A stretch of 64,000 bases of DNA from an uncultured Cryomorphaceae bacterium (GTDB lineage Bacteria; Bacteroidota; Bacteroidia; Flavobacteriales; Schleiferiaceae): positions 1-64,000 of the forward strand of contig CAJVWI010000009.1 of the NCBI GenBank assembly GCA_913009655.1, in the 5' to 3' direction. Shown here piece by piece: positions 33,290-42,271 of the stretch. Positions within the stretch are counted from its first letter, which is position 1, and every line of letters starts with the position of its first letter. Below the pieces are notes generated by a model. It did not search any database, was not told the origin of the DNA, and saw only the letters and a program-made list of their open reading frames with translations. Made by a program: the position numbers and the translations under genes.

Positions 33290-35769
33290 TAGGTTTTTTT
33301 CTTTGAATTTATCTGGCGATACTCTGAGAAGCCTGCAAAACTAATTACTGCAAAAAGTAATATGCTAAATCCGAGGTTCACTTTTTCCCCAATACGATAT
33401 GTTTTAGGATTGAATGTGAAAACTACTTCTTTGGTATTAGCAGGAATCACTGCAGATCTCAAAATATAATTAGTCCGTAATATATCTATTGGTTTTCCGT
33501 CAGCCATGGCTATCCATTCTTGACTAGGTGCCGAATAGTATATTTCAGAAAATACTGCAAGCTGATCACGGTTAAGATTTGAAACAGAATAAATCATTTT
33601 ATTCGGCGCATAATTCTTTAATTGAATAGATGCACTTTTTGTACTGTCATTTTTAGTCGCGAGCAACTTAATCCAAGTTTCAGCATCATCTTCAGAAATG
33701 AAATCAGGTTCAAAAATTGCTGTTTTAATTGGATTAAAATCAGTCAAAGAATTCATTGCGTCATCAGGACTGCTTACTAGTTTAATTTCCTCAGGGAACC
33801 AAGCGTGACCGCAGGCATCAGGGTTTACCTGCGCTGTGGTTTTTTTTTCACCATTGGGTACTATAAACCATTTAGCATTTAACATGCTAAAAATCGACAT
33901 GTTACCTTTACTCATCTGATTTTCAATGAGATCTTGGTATCTCGCTAATTTCGCACCATGGTAACCTCCAATAGATTTGTGATGAGCAGATGTATATGCA
34001 TCAGATGTTAAGCCTACAGTAGTGTTCAAGACCCTGTAATGAGGATCGTTATCTTTCAAAATCAATAAGTCTGTCGCACTGGGTTTTTGCTGTTGATCTA
34101 ATTTTCTTAAAGTTATTAAATCTTCAGAACCAAGTTGATCTTTATCGAATTTCCATAAATCAATAATAATTAGAGAACATAACGTCAGCACTAAGACTCC
34201 AATTTTAATTTTCTTCTCAATGAATAACCAAATGGAACCTGCAGATAAAACAATAAAAAGTAAAGTTTGTAAAGCAGAGCTTTTTAAAAGGGATTTACGA
34301 TCATTTAAGATCACATCCATTGGGAATCCTTGACTGGATAAGTTTGCGTCATTTGGCCCTTCCAGACCAAGTAATGTGGGTCCCAAAAGCCAAATTAATA
34401 ATGCAAATCCACCAGTAATAAGTGTTGATTGCATTAGTATCTTCAAAGCTTTTTCCCTAGATTCTCCTAATAAAATATCCAATCCTTTGAACCCAATAAG
34501 TGGAATTATGACAAATGCAATTACCAGTGCCATGCTCGGAACTCGAAACTTATTGTAGAGAGGTAGATAATCAAAAATGAAACTATTTATAAATTCAGCG
34601 TGTTTACCCCAAGCTAAAATCAAAGTAATTAATAATGCGGATAAACTACCCCATAGAAGTGGTCCCCTTACTAAGAAAAGTCCAATGACGAAAAAGAAGA
34701 AAACTACTGCACCTATATAATATGCCCCATTGACTAATGATTGATCTCCAAAATACAAGACGCTTCCGGCATACTGATTGGCTACTTTTGTTGCTTGGGA
34801 TCGTGGCATTTGTTGAGAAAAATTATTTGTTAGGACTTCGACTATCTCGGTACCTTCATAATCTTGTTTGGCTCCTCCTCCTGTTGCGTTAGGTATGAAC
34901 AGATTTAAGGTTTCACCAATACCATATGACCAGCTCATCGCATAGTCAAAATCTAACCCTTTGGAATTCTCTTCTTGAGAATTTTGAGCAAGAGCAGAGT
35001 GCCCACCTCTCATGGATTCTTGCGTGTAAGCATAGGAAGACCAAAGATTTCCAAAATTTGGACCCACACCCAACATAGCTGCCAAAAAAAGTAGTAAACA
35101 GCGTTTCGCCCATTTATTCATTTCATCTTTTTGAAAAGAATAGACGCCATAGGAAATTACCATTGTTAATATTGGTAGTGCTGTATAATATGTAATTTGA
35201 AAATGATTTGCATGGATACTTAGACCAGTAAATAATGCAGTTAAAGCAAAGCCAAGCCAGATACGCCCTTTAAGAGTTAATAGAACCCCCATTAAAAGAG
35301 GTGCTATATACACTGCCGTTCTTATTTTTGCATTATGCCCTGCAGCAAGAGAAATTATAAAAAATGCGGAAAATCCAAATGCTAAGGCACCAATAAGAGA
35401 AATAGATGGTCGGACTTTTAGAGTTCTGAGAAGCGCGAAAAAGCCTAGCATCAAAGATATGATTATATAAATTCCTGATTTTTCGATAAGGATTTTATTA
35501 ATTCCGCCCTGAATATATGATAACCAATTATTTGGATAATTAGTGGCGATTTGAAATGTAGGCATTCCTGAGAACATCGAATTAGTCCAAAGAGGTTCCT
35601 GACTATTTTCATTTCGAAATTCTCTTATTTCGCGACCCTTTGCAAGCCCCATAAGAATGTCATCTTGCTCAATGGTTTGATTTTCAAATACTACTGGCCA
35701 AAAATAAATGATGGCAGAAAGAAAAATTATTAGAGGGGCTAAATTAGAAATTGTTAATTTTTTTTTCAT
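33289..35769 (-). CDS. YfhO-family multi-spanning membrane protein
   Basis: 826 residues from ATG 35769 (MKKKLTISNLAPLIIF); a start 10 codons earlier (35799) is possible but less likely. About 11-13 transmembrane helices fill residues ~8-560, with the GT-C-type loop DDILMGLAKGREIREF and an SGMPTFQIA motif after helix 1, as in YfhO proteins. A large soluble domain (about 560-790) and a last helix (SILLFAVISFAGF) follow. In other bacteria YfhO acts in glycosylation of lipoteichoic acid or envelope lipids; here it probably belongs to a glycan pathway with the glycosyltransferases beside it. Confidence 0.88.
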   Translation of the reverse strand: MKKKLTISNLAPLIIFLSAIIYFWPVVFENQTIEQDDILMGLAKGREIREFRNENSQEPLWTNSMFSGMPTFQIATNYPNNWLSYIQGGINKILIEKSGIYIIISLMLGFFALLRTLKVRPSISLIGALAFGFSAFFIISLAAGHNAKIRTAVYIAPLLMGVLLTLKGRIWLGFALTALFTGLSIHANHFQITYYTALPILTMVISYGVYSFQKDEMNKWAKRCLLLFLAAMLGVGPNFGNLWSSYAYTQESMRGGHSALAQNSQEENSKGLDFDYAMSWSYGIGETLNLFIPNATGGGAKQDYEGTEIVEVLTNNFSQQMPRSQATKVANQYAGSVLYFGDQSLVNGAYYIGAVVFFFFVIGLFLVRGPLLWGSLSALLITLILAWGKHAEFINSFIFDYLPLYNKFRVPSMALVIAFVIIPLIGFKGLDILLGESREKALKILMQSTLITGGFALLIWLLGPTLLGLEGPNDANLSSQGFPMDVILNDRKSLLKSSALQTLLFIVLSAGSIWLFIEKKIKIGVLVLTLCSLIIIDLWKFDKDQLGSEDLITLRKLDQQQKPSATDLLILKDNDPHYRVLNTTVGLTSDAYTSAHHKSIGGYHGAKLARYQDLIENQMSKGNMSIFSMLNAKWFIVPNGEKKTTAQVNPDACGHAWFPEEIKLVSSPDDAMNSLTDFNPIKTAIFEPDFISEDDAETWIKLLATKNDSTKSASIQLKNYAPNKMIYSVSNLNRDQLAVFSEIYYSAPSQEWIAMADGKPIDILRTNYILRSAVIPANTKEVVFTFNPKTYRIGEKVNLGFSILLFAVISFAGFSEYRQINSKKKT

Positions 35770-35845
35770 CGGTTCAATTAAGAGGGTGACAATGTACATC
35801 GAAAGGGCAATGTTACGAACAAAACATCGTTACTTTGGTCTCAGT

Positions 35846-36697
35846 ATGAATCTAAATTCTCTTCCGAATGCCATTATTGCCGGAGCACCTAAGTGTGGGA
35901 CTAGTTCTCTGTATTTCTGGTTGTCTGCGCACCCTGAGGTTAAAGCTTCAATGGTTAAAGAAACTTTTTTTTTCGCTGATGAAGTAAATCGATTCAATAG
36001 AAATGCAAATATTATTGATCATACTATTGATAAATACACTTCTTACTTTAAGTCTCATGATTCCAATGAATCTAAAATAAGGCTTGAGGCAACAGCACCT
36101 TATATCTATTATAAAAATGCTTTAAAGCACATACCTGTGTTAGCTTCAAATCCCAAGGTTATTTTTATTCTAAGAGAACCTTCATCTAGGCTATACTCTC
36201 AATATCGCTTTGAAAGTCATCGAACAAAGAGAATAAAAATGGACTGGAGAGACTACGCTCAAGATGAAGTGCTAAGATCTCATGGTGATTATGAGTTCTA
36301 TTTAAGAAAATGGATGGAAGCATTAGGTCCAGATAGAATTCATGTTTGCACTTTTGAATCTTTAGTGGAAAAGACAAATAAGTGTATGATCGATATCGCA
36401 GAATTCCTTAATATTGATTCTTCTTTTTATAAAGATTATTCTTTTGTTCAGCACAATGAGACAGTTGCAATAAAGAGTAAGTTTATTCACCGAATCGGTT
36501 TATTACTTCAGAGTTATGTTCCACATTCGATTCAAGAGAAAATTTTACCATTTTATTTATTTTTTAATTCGGGAAAGATGCCTGAGAAAAATCCAGTTGA
36601 CAAAAATATTCTTGAAGGAGTCAAGTATGAATATCAAGAATCTATTGAGAGATTAAAACTTTTATTTCCTGATTTAAATCTAGATTCATGGGAATAG
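35846..36697 (+). CDS. PAPS-dependent sulfotransferase
   Basis: 283 residues from ATG 35846 (MNLNSLPNAIIAGAPKCGTSSLYFWL). The frame is open upstream to 35708 but would overlap the divergent YfhO gene, and the family begins just before the PAPS loop. 5'-phosphosulfate loop GAPKCGTSS (about 13-21) and 3'-phosphate site FILREPSSRLYSQYRFE. It transfers sulfate from PAPS to a sugar hydroxyl. Followed at once by a flippase (10-bp overlap) and a glycosyltransferase, so it likely sulfates a surface polysaccharide unit before export, in the cytoplasm. Confidence 0.85.
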   Translation: MNLNSLPNAIIAGAPKCGTSSLYFWLSAHPEVKASMVKETFFFADEVNRFNRNANIIDHTIDKYTSYFKSHDSNESKIRLEATAPYIYYKNALKHIPVLASNPKVIFILREPSSRLYSQYRFESHRTKRIKMDWRDYAQDEVLRSHGDYEFYLRKWMEALGPDRIHVCTFESLVEKTNKCMIDIAEFLNIDSSFYKDYSFVQHNETVAIKSKFIHRIGLLLQSYVPHSIQEKILPFYLFFNSGKMPEKNPVDKNILEGVKYEYQESIERLKLLFPDLNLDSWE

Positions 36698-38190
36698 TAA
36701 AACGTCAATCTATTTGGAATCTTGCTTCTGGATATTTGGGTGTTTTTTTTGGGGCCATGAATGGACTTATTTTATTTCCATGGGCATTCCCGCAAAATCC
36801 TGAAGAAATGGGATTAGTGAGATGGGTAATTTCAGCATCTTTGTTGATAGGTGCTGTATCTCATCTGGGTTGGCCTCAGACTATTGTTACCTATTTTCCT
36901 CGGGTAAGCTCTGCTCTGCATACTAGGATTATAAATACAGGTTTACTTGCTTCAAGTATTTGCCTTTTAATATTATTTCTAGTCGCTATTTCATTAGGAG
37001 ATTCATTAATTATCTTTTTTATGAAAGATTATTTTGACCCAAGCTTTTGGCTTGTATTTCCTTTTGCGGGAATATATATAGTTTTTGAATTGTATTCTTC
37101 TCAACTAATTCATAATCAACAAGTTGTATTTCCTTACTGGTTAAAAGATATTGGAAAAAAATTATTGCTTACTATTCTTTTGATGGCTTTTGGTTTTGGA
37201 ATTATTTCAAGTATAGATACTTTTTTATTTCTATTGATGCTTGGATATAGTTGTTATGCTTTATTTGTTTTTATTGCCGCTAAAAAGATAAAAATATCTA
37301 TTCTCGAAGCTAATAAGGTTTGGCCCAAACGTGAGATGTTTCGGTACAGCTTAGTAATGCTACTAACGGTTAGTGCTCAAATGTCATTTGGACAACTTGA
37401 TATTCTCATGATTGGAAGTTTTTTAGGACTAGCTGCAGTTGCTCAATATAGTATTGCCTTTAGTTTTGGTATTGTGGTTGCAATGCCAATGAAGGCAATG
37501 AATGCATCACTTCGACCTATTATTTCAAAATATGTTGCTGAAGGAAATTGGGAGGAGCTTCGTCATATCGGTATGCGAAGTTTGAGTACTCAGTGGGTAG
37601 TATCTTCTTTTTTATTTTTAGTTATACTATCAGTTAGTCCATGGATATTTAATATTCTTCCTGAGGCCTACCAAGGGGGTCAATCTGCTTTATTTTGGGT
37701 AGCGGCTGCACAGCTTGTCAATGTATCAACAGGCCCTAGCGGTTTAATTTTAGTTGCATCAAAAAACTTTAAATGGGAATTATATGCGAACTTAGTTTTG
37801 ATTTTATTTGCTTTAACGGCTGGTGCTACTTATATACCAACTAAAGGGGTAGAAGGGGCTGCTATAATATTTTTTACTGCCATAGTCTTGTATAATTTGG
37901 TTAAGTTGGTAGCCTTGTATCGGCTAACAGGAGATTTGTGGTTAGGAATCAAATTTTTAAAATCATTTACATGGTTGGTTTTTGGAGTGATTTTCCATTT
38001 TATGTTTTGGGACTTATTGTTTTTCGTAAATATTGATCAATTATTTATGAATGCTATTCATGGATCGTTTTATTCGATTATTGAAATATTGGTATTTTTA
38101 ATTTGGACTTTTTTCGGTCTGTATATTTTAAATTTATCTCCTGATTTAAAATCTTCCTTAAATAGAATATTAAACTGGAATAAAAAATGA
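36688..38190 (+). CDS. Polysaccharide flippase (Wzx/MOP superfamily)
   Basis: 500 residues with about 14 hydrophobic helices, the size and pattern of Wzx-type lipid-linked oligosaccharide flippases. The start MGIVKRQSIWNLASGYLGVFFGAMNGLILFPW is typical, as is the GQLDILMIGSFLGLAAVAQYSIAFSFG segment in the middle. It moves undecaprenyl-linked glycan units across the inner membrane. The gene overlaps the sulfotransferase end by 10 bp and the next glycosyltransferase by 4 bp (ATGA), a tight operon. Confidence 0.9.
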   Translation: MGIVKRQSIWNLASGYLGVFFGAMNGLILFPWAFPQNPEEMGLVRWVISASLLIGAVSHLGWPQTIVTYFPRVSSALHTRIINTGLLASSICLLILFLVAISLGDSLIIFFMKDYFDPSFWLVFPFAGIYIVFELYSSQLIHNQQVVFPYWLKDIGKKLLLTILLMAFGFGIISSIDTFLFLLMLGYSCYALFVFIAAKKIKISILEANKVWPKREMFRYSLVMLLTVSAQMSFGQLDILMIGSFLGLAAVAQYSIAFSFGIVVAMPMKAMNASLRPIISKYVAEGNWEELRHIGMRSLSTQWVVSSFLFLVILSVSPWIFNILPEAYQGGQSALFWVAAAQLVNVSTGPSGLILVASKNFKWELYANLVLILFALTAGATYIPTKGVEGAAIIFFTAIVLYNLVKLVALYRLTGDLWLGIKFLKSFTWLVFGVIFHFMFWDLLFFVNIDQLFMNAIHGSFYSIIEILVFLIWTFFGLYILNLSPDLKSSLNRILNWNKK

Positions 38191-39365
38191 TTCTATGGTT
38201 AACCTATTGGTACCCTGACAAAGAAAACCCGGTTCGTGGTAATTTTATTCGTGCTCAATGGAAAGCAGCTCGTTCTGTCGGCTGCGAGGTGGAATTGCTT
38301 TTTGTCGACATAGCTAAGGGAAAAAAAATTATGGAAGTCAATTGGACAAGAGGTTCAGAAGGCGAAATAATTTTAAAAGTTAGATCTCGGGCATGGAAAA
38401 CGATATATCATACGCCTATTTGGGCTGCAAAATTAATTACCCGTAAATGGGCTGATAAAACAGGATTAGAACACCCCATGGCAATTCATGCTAATGTAGT
38501 TTTTCCAGCGGGTCTTCTTGCGGAGCAATTGGGAAGGAGGTGGAATATCCCATACATCATTACGGAACATTGGTCTAAGGCAGGAAAATGGACACGTCAT
38601 AAGTTATTCGGGAAAAAAGTGCGATCTTCATATGAAGAGGCCAAAGCAATTCTTCCGGTGTCTAATCATTTATCAGAGGAATTACAGATAAGGCTACCAA
38701 AAATTTTAAAAGAGAACTTCATAACAATCCCGAATGCAATAGATATAAATTCTTTTAAATACCTCAAGAGAAAGTTAGAGCCAGAGAAAAAAATAATAAA
38801 AATTTTAGGAGTTGCAAGTCTAATTTCTTCGAATGCTCTTGTGAAAAGAGTTGATTTTTCAATTGAAGCATTGGCTATTTTAAAGCGAAAGCACCCTAAA
38901 ATCATCTGGAATTATACCCATGTTGGTTCTGGTAGCCGATTGAAAATTCTACAAGATTATGCAAAGGGTCTGGGTGTGGATCAAAATATTCACTGGGTAG
39001 GATCATTAGATTCAAAACGTCTTTATCAAGAGTATTGCAAAGCAGATATTTTTCTTCAACCTTCAAAATCTGAAACTTTTGGAATTGTTGTTCTTGAGGC
39101 CATTGAAACAGGTCTTAGCGTAATTGCTTCAGATATTCCTGCCTTTAAATCCTGTGTTAATAAAAAAACTGGCATTAGAGTAGAATTAAATCCTAATTCA
39201 ATAGCAGAAGGCTTGGAAGCCTTGTGGAAAAGCCCAATAGTTGTTCCTAAAGACGTATTGGGTTCAAAAAAATACGCCCCAACCGAAGTAGGGGCGCACA
39301 TTAAAGAAGTTTACAATGACTTATTCTACTCGCAAAGGGCAAGTAGATCTTCTGACAAACTTTAA
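38187..39365 (+). CDS. Glycosyltransferase family 4-like
   Basis: 392 residues. Starts MILWLTYWYPDKENPVRGNFIRAQWKAA (acceptor half with HANVVFPAGLLAEQLG). The donor half has KILGVASLISSNALVKRVDFSIEAL, HVGSGSRLKIL, HWVGSLDSKRLYQEYCKADIFLQPSKSETFGIVVLEAIETGLSVIAS, i.e. the EX7E retaining GT4 site. Builds a sugar chain in the glycan cluster. Its 3' part (39266-39296) also encodes a terminator for the gene on the opposite strand, which constrains the last ~30 codons. Confidence 0.9.
   Translation: MILWLTYWYPDKENPVRGNFIRAQWKAARSVGCEVELLFVDIAKGKKIMEVNWTRGSEGEIILKVRSRAWKTIYHTPIWAAKLITRKWADKTGLEHPMAIHANVVFPAGLLAEQLGRRWNIPYIITEHWSKAGKWTRHKLFGKKVRSSYEEAKAILPVSNHLSEELQIRLPKILKENFITIPNAIDINSFKYLKRKLEPEKKIIKILGVASLISSNALVKRVDFSIEALAILKRKHPKIIWNYTHVGSGSRLKILQDYAKGLGVDQNIHWVGSLDSKRLYQEYCKADIFLQPSKSETFGIVVLEAIETGLSVIASDIPAFKSCVNKKTGIRVELNPNSIAEGLEALWKSPIVVPKDVLGSKKYAPTEVGAHIKEVYNDLFYSQRASRSSDKL
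39266..39296 (-). terminator. Antisense terminator inside a glycosyltransferase gene
   Basis: On the minus strand: CGCCCCTAC, loop TTCG, GTTGGGGCG (one mismatch), then TATTTTTTTG. C(TTCG)G is the especially stable tetraloop. It lies 115 bp after the stop of the chalcone-isomerase-like gene and within the coding end of the converging glycosyltransferase gene. Confidence 0.75.
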
Positions 39366-39411
39366 GCCAACCGAATATATTTTAAAGTTTAGAGATTAAT
39401 TTCTTTGTGAC

Positions 39412-39978
39412 TTATTTCCCCAGCATGTCATCTTTCAAACTTTCTTGAGCCGGAACATCTCCTAACCATATGCTAAACAACGCCTGCTTAAAGGCTAAGC
39501 CTTGGAAGTTACCGAGTTGCTTGTCGTTTTTAGAAAGATAAACTGCATCTCCTGAATGATAGTTCAGTGAAATAACATCCCCTTTCTCGAATTCATCTTT
39601 TAAAAAGTTCTTAAATTTTTGGACGTCATTTGAATTCGATTTACCTGCAGATGCGTTTGCAAATCCTTCTTCCAACGCTTCGATAAAGCGTTCTTGGGTA
39701 ACTAATTTTGAAGCAATTTCAATACGAATCCCCATTTCCTCATCGGACATAATTACGTTTTGGGCATCAGACGTTTTGGTCTGTAAATACAGTGCTCCTA
39801 CATAAAGATCCAAGAAGATAAGCTTCGTGCGTAAACCTCCACCGTTTAAGACGGTTTCCTGACCATTAATAGAAATTGTTTCTGGGAAGTCTATGCCTTC
39901 AATATTTTTGGTCTGAGCTTCCGAGCTGAAGCTAAATATGAAAGCTGAAGTAAGTAAAAGTGTTTTCAATGTTTTCAT
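39412..39978 (-). CDS. Secreted chalcone-isomerase-like domain protein
   Basis: 188 residues. Signal peptide 1-21 (MKTLKTLLLTSAFIFSFSSEAQ). The remainder fits the bacterial chalcone-isomerase-like family (Chalcone_3): GIDFPETISINGQETVLNGGGLRTKLIFLDLYVGALYL, then the long helices around RFIEALEEGF and LKDEFEKGDVISLNY, and LAFKQALFSIWLGDVPAQESLKDDMLG at the end. Bacterial members are periplasmic or outer-membrane lipid or fatty-acid binding proteins, not flavonoid enzymes; the ligand here is unknown. The gene has its own terminator, located in the neighbour. Confidence 0.8.
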   Translation of the reverse strand: MKTLKTLLLTSAFIFSFSSEAQTKNIEGIDFPETISINGQETVLNGGGLRTKLIFLDLYVGALYLQTKTSDAQNVIMSDEEMGIRIEIASKLVTQERFIEALEEGFANASAGKSNSNDVQKFKNFLKDEFEKGDVISLNYHSGDAVYLSKNDKQLGNFQGLAFKQALFSIWLGDVPAQESLKDDMLGK

Positions 39979-39991
39979 TATTTTTATTTGT

Positions 39992-40918
39992 TTAATTATT
40001 TTTTTTATTCGGGTTTGACGAATTTACGCGGTTTTTTGCTTCTGCTAAACTAGCATTTAATTCGAAACCTATTATTAAGCCAATGGCATTAACATAAATC
40101 CATAATTGAACTATCAATAATGTTCCAATTGATCCATAAAATTGATTGTATGTCGCGAAGTGAGTCACATATGTCCCAAACAATGTTGATGATAAGATGA
40201 CTAATAATGTCGCAAGTAAAGCTCCTGGGGAAATAAATCTCCAAGGTGCTGATCTCATGGGGCCAAAATAAAATAACATTGAGATTGCTAATAGAATTAT
40301 AATAAGGAGAATCACATTCCTTAGTCCAATTAGAACAGCTGAGACCGAAATGCCTAACCAAATATCTTGAATGTATTGATCAAGAAATGACTTAGAAATT
40401 GTAATTAACGAAATGCCAATAATAATAAGAATGGCGAGTGTTAATGTTAGAGTTAAAGCAGCTAAATACTGAGACCAGAAGCCTCTTACATTAAGCTTGT
40501 GAATTGTAAGCCCAAAATTCCCAATTAGGGAAAGTGTTCCATTTGTTGCAAAGACTAAAGTTGCAAGTATAGTGACGCTTAAAAGATCGCCTCGGCGAGT
40601 GGTTAAAATATCATTAATAGTTGTTTTTACAGCTTCAAAACTATTCGGAGGCAGAACCTCCTTTAAAAGAAAAAAAACTTGTTCTTGAAAACCATCAATA
40701 GGTATAAAGGGGATCAATGTAAACAAGAAAATAATCCCGGGAAAGAGAGCTAGAAAAAAAGAAAAACTTATGCTTGCAGCTCGGCTTGTTACGGCACCTT
40801 CCCAAATTCCTTTTCCAAAGAAAACCGCAACATCAGATAAACTCAAGCCATCAAAGTATGGTATTTTAATTTTTTTTGAGTTTTTCCTCAATGAGTTTTT
40901 TATTCTTTGAAACATCAT
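39992..40918 (-). CDS. YihY/BrkB-family inner-membrane protein
   Basis: 308 residues with about six transmembrane helices. Characteristic opening WEGAVTSRAASISFSFFLALFPGIIFLFTLIPFIP and the later LVIVQLWIYVNAIGLIIGFELNASL (helix 6 with a charged Glu). Once annotated as ribonuclease BN, which is wrong for this family; true role unknown, proposed in transport or envelope integrity. The start is one base from the nadC stop, so co-transcribed. Confidence 0.88.
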   Translation of the reverse strand: MMFQRIKNSLRKNSKKIKIPYFDGLSLSDVAVFFGKGIWEGAVTSRAASISFSFFLALFPGIIFLFTLIPFIPIDGFQEQVFFLLKEVLPPNSFEAVKTTINDILTTRRGDLLSVTILATLVFATNGTLSLIGNFGLTIHKLNVRGFWSQYLAALTLTLTLAILIIIGISLITISKSFLDQYIQDIWLGISVSAVLIGLRNVILLIIILLAISMLFYFGPMRSAPWRFISPGALLATLLVILSSTLFGTYVTHFATYNQFYGSIGTLLIVQLWIYVNAIGLIIGFELNASLAEAKNRVNSSNPNKKNN

Positions 40919-40919
40919 C

Positions 40920-41831
40920 TCAAAAGTCGGCTTTAAAATTTAAATCTAAGTTTTTAGATGAATGCGTAAGGGCACCGACGGAAATAAAATCTACTCCAGT
41001 TAGAGCATATTCTTTTATGTTATCTTCAGTAATGCCACCGCTAGCCTCTGTTTCTTTGATCCCATTGATTATTTTCACAGCTTCAAAACACATTTTTGTT
41101 GAGAAATTATCTAACATAATGCGATTTATGTTTTTTTCATTCATGGCTTCCTTGACTTCATCAATGGTTCGAACCTCTACTTCTATTTCTCTTAAAAAGT
41201 TTTTATTTTGCAAATACTTTGAGGTCTTTACTAGTGCTTCCTTTATTCCACCACAATAGTCAATATGGTTATCTTTTAACATAATATAATCATGTAATCC
41301 CATCCTATGATTAAGTCCACCGCCTAAACGAACTGCGTATTTCTCTAGATGTCTCCATCCTGGAGTCGTCTTTCTTGTGTCAAGAAGTTTACAATGAGTG
41401 CCTTCAATTTGTTTGGTCATTTTTTTAGTTAGTGTTGCCACTCCACTTAATCTTTGTGTGTAGTTCAGCATAATCCTTTCAGCACCTAATAATGACAAAA
41501 CTGGACCAGTCGCAGTTAGCAGAATCTGACCATTTGATATTTCATCTCCATCAACTACGAATTGTTTCCAAGAAATAGTCGGGTCAATTGCCTTGAATAT
41601 ATATGGAACTAACGATAAACCGGCGATTATACCGTTTTCTTTTGCTTTTAACTTAGCTGTTCCAAATTCATTCTTATCAAAGCAAGCCAAGCTAGAATGA
41701 TCTCCTGACCCAATGCCAGAGCCAAAATCCTCTTGAATTGCAGAAGTTAAATGATTATTCCATTCTTCTCCTTGTAAATATTCTATTATCTGTTTCACCT
41801 TTGCAAAGAACGTAAGAACTATGGAAATCAT
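40920..41831 (-). CDS. nadC: Nicotinate-nucleotide pyrophosphorylase (carboxylating)
   Basis: 303 residues from the ATG at 41831, or 292 from GTG 41798 (VKQIIEYLQGEEW), which avoids an 11-bp overlap with the divergent rlmH start and fits the usual ~285-residue length. Converts quinolinate and PRPP to nicotinate mononucleotide in NAD synthesis. Visible: LSGVATLTKKM, DTRKTTPGWRHLEKYAVRLGG, HRMGLHDYIMLKDNH and IDEVKEA ... IMLDNFS, ITEDNIKEYA. Basic residues of the phosphoribosyl pocket are in place. Confidence 0.94.
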   Translation of the reverse strand: MISIVLTFFAKVKQIIEYLQGEEWNNHLTSAIQEDFGSGIGSGDHSSLACFDKNEFGTAKLKAKENGIIAGLSLVPYIFKAIDPTISWKQFVVDGDEISNGQILLTATGPVLSLLGAERIMLNYTQRLSGVATLTKKMTKQIEGTHCKLLDTRKTTPGWRHLEKYAVRLGGGLNHRMGLHDYIMLKDNHIDYCGGIKEALVKTSKYLQNKNFLREIEVEVRTIDEVKEAMNEKNINRIMLDNFSTKMCFEAVKIINGIKETEASGGITEDNIKEYALTGVDFISVGALTHSSKNLDLNFKADF

Positions 41832-42246
41832 TTTACTCGTCGTTGGACGAACTCAAGAAAAATATATAAAGGATGGATTACAACTCTACAGCAATCGTCT
41901 TTTGAAATATTCAAAATTTAAAATAGTTAGTGTTTTAAATTCAGATAAATTAAACGATTATGTCAAGAAAGGTGATCGATTCATATTACTAGATGAAAGG
42001 GGAATAACCCTTTCCAGTGTAGGATTTGCCAATCAATTTCAAAAATGGATGAATTCGGGGCCTAAAAGATTAATATTTGCCATCGGCGACTCTTATGGAT
42101 TTAATAAGTTGTCTTATGAAAAATCTGATGCAATCATGTCATTAGGTCCAATGACATTTACTCATGATATGGCAAGACTGATATTTCTTGAACAGCTATA
42201 TAGATCATGGACTATTTTAGGGGGGGAACCCTATCATCACGACTAA
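41821..42246 (+). CDS. rlmH: 23S rRNA pseudouridine-1915 N3-methyltransferase (short form)
   Basis: 141 residues versus about 157 in the family. SPOUT knot methyltransferase acting on the assembled 70S ribosome. The end LIFLEQLYRSWTILGGEPYHHD and LLDERG are intact. About 15 residues are missing between the first strand and KKGDRFILLDERG, and the glycine-rich SAM loop normally IGG reads IGD (AIGDSYGF). The MTFTHDM segment also deviates from the usual TFSHQM type. It overlaps the nadC start on the other strand if nadC uses its first ATG. Activity is probably kept, not proven. Confidence 0.9.
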   Translation: MEIILLVVGRTQEKYIKDGLQLYSNRLLKYSKFKIVSVLNSDKLNDYVKKGDRFILLDERGITLSSVGFANQFQKWMNSGPKRLIFAIGDSYGFNKLSYEKSDAIMSLGPMTFTHDMARLIFLEQLYRSWTILGGEPYHHD

Positions 42247-42271
42247 ATAATATATTACTTTTATCGATCAT

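Noticed and set aside
35708-35845. Long N-terminal extension of the sulfotransferase
   Set aside because: Would overlap the divergent YfhO gene, and the PAPS loop should be near the N-terminus; ATG 35846 fits.
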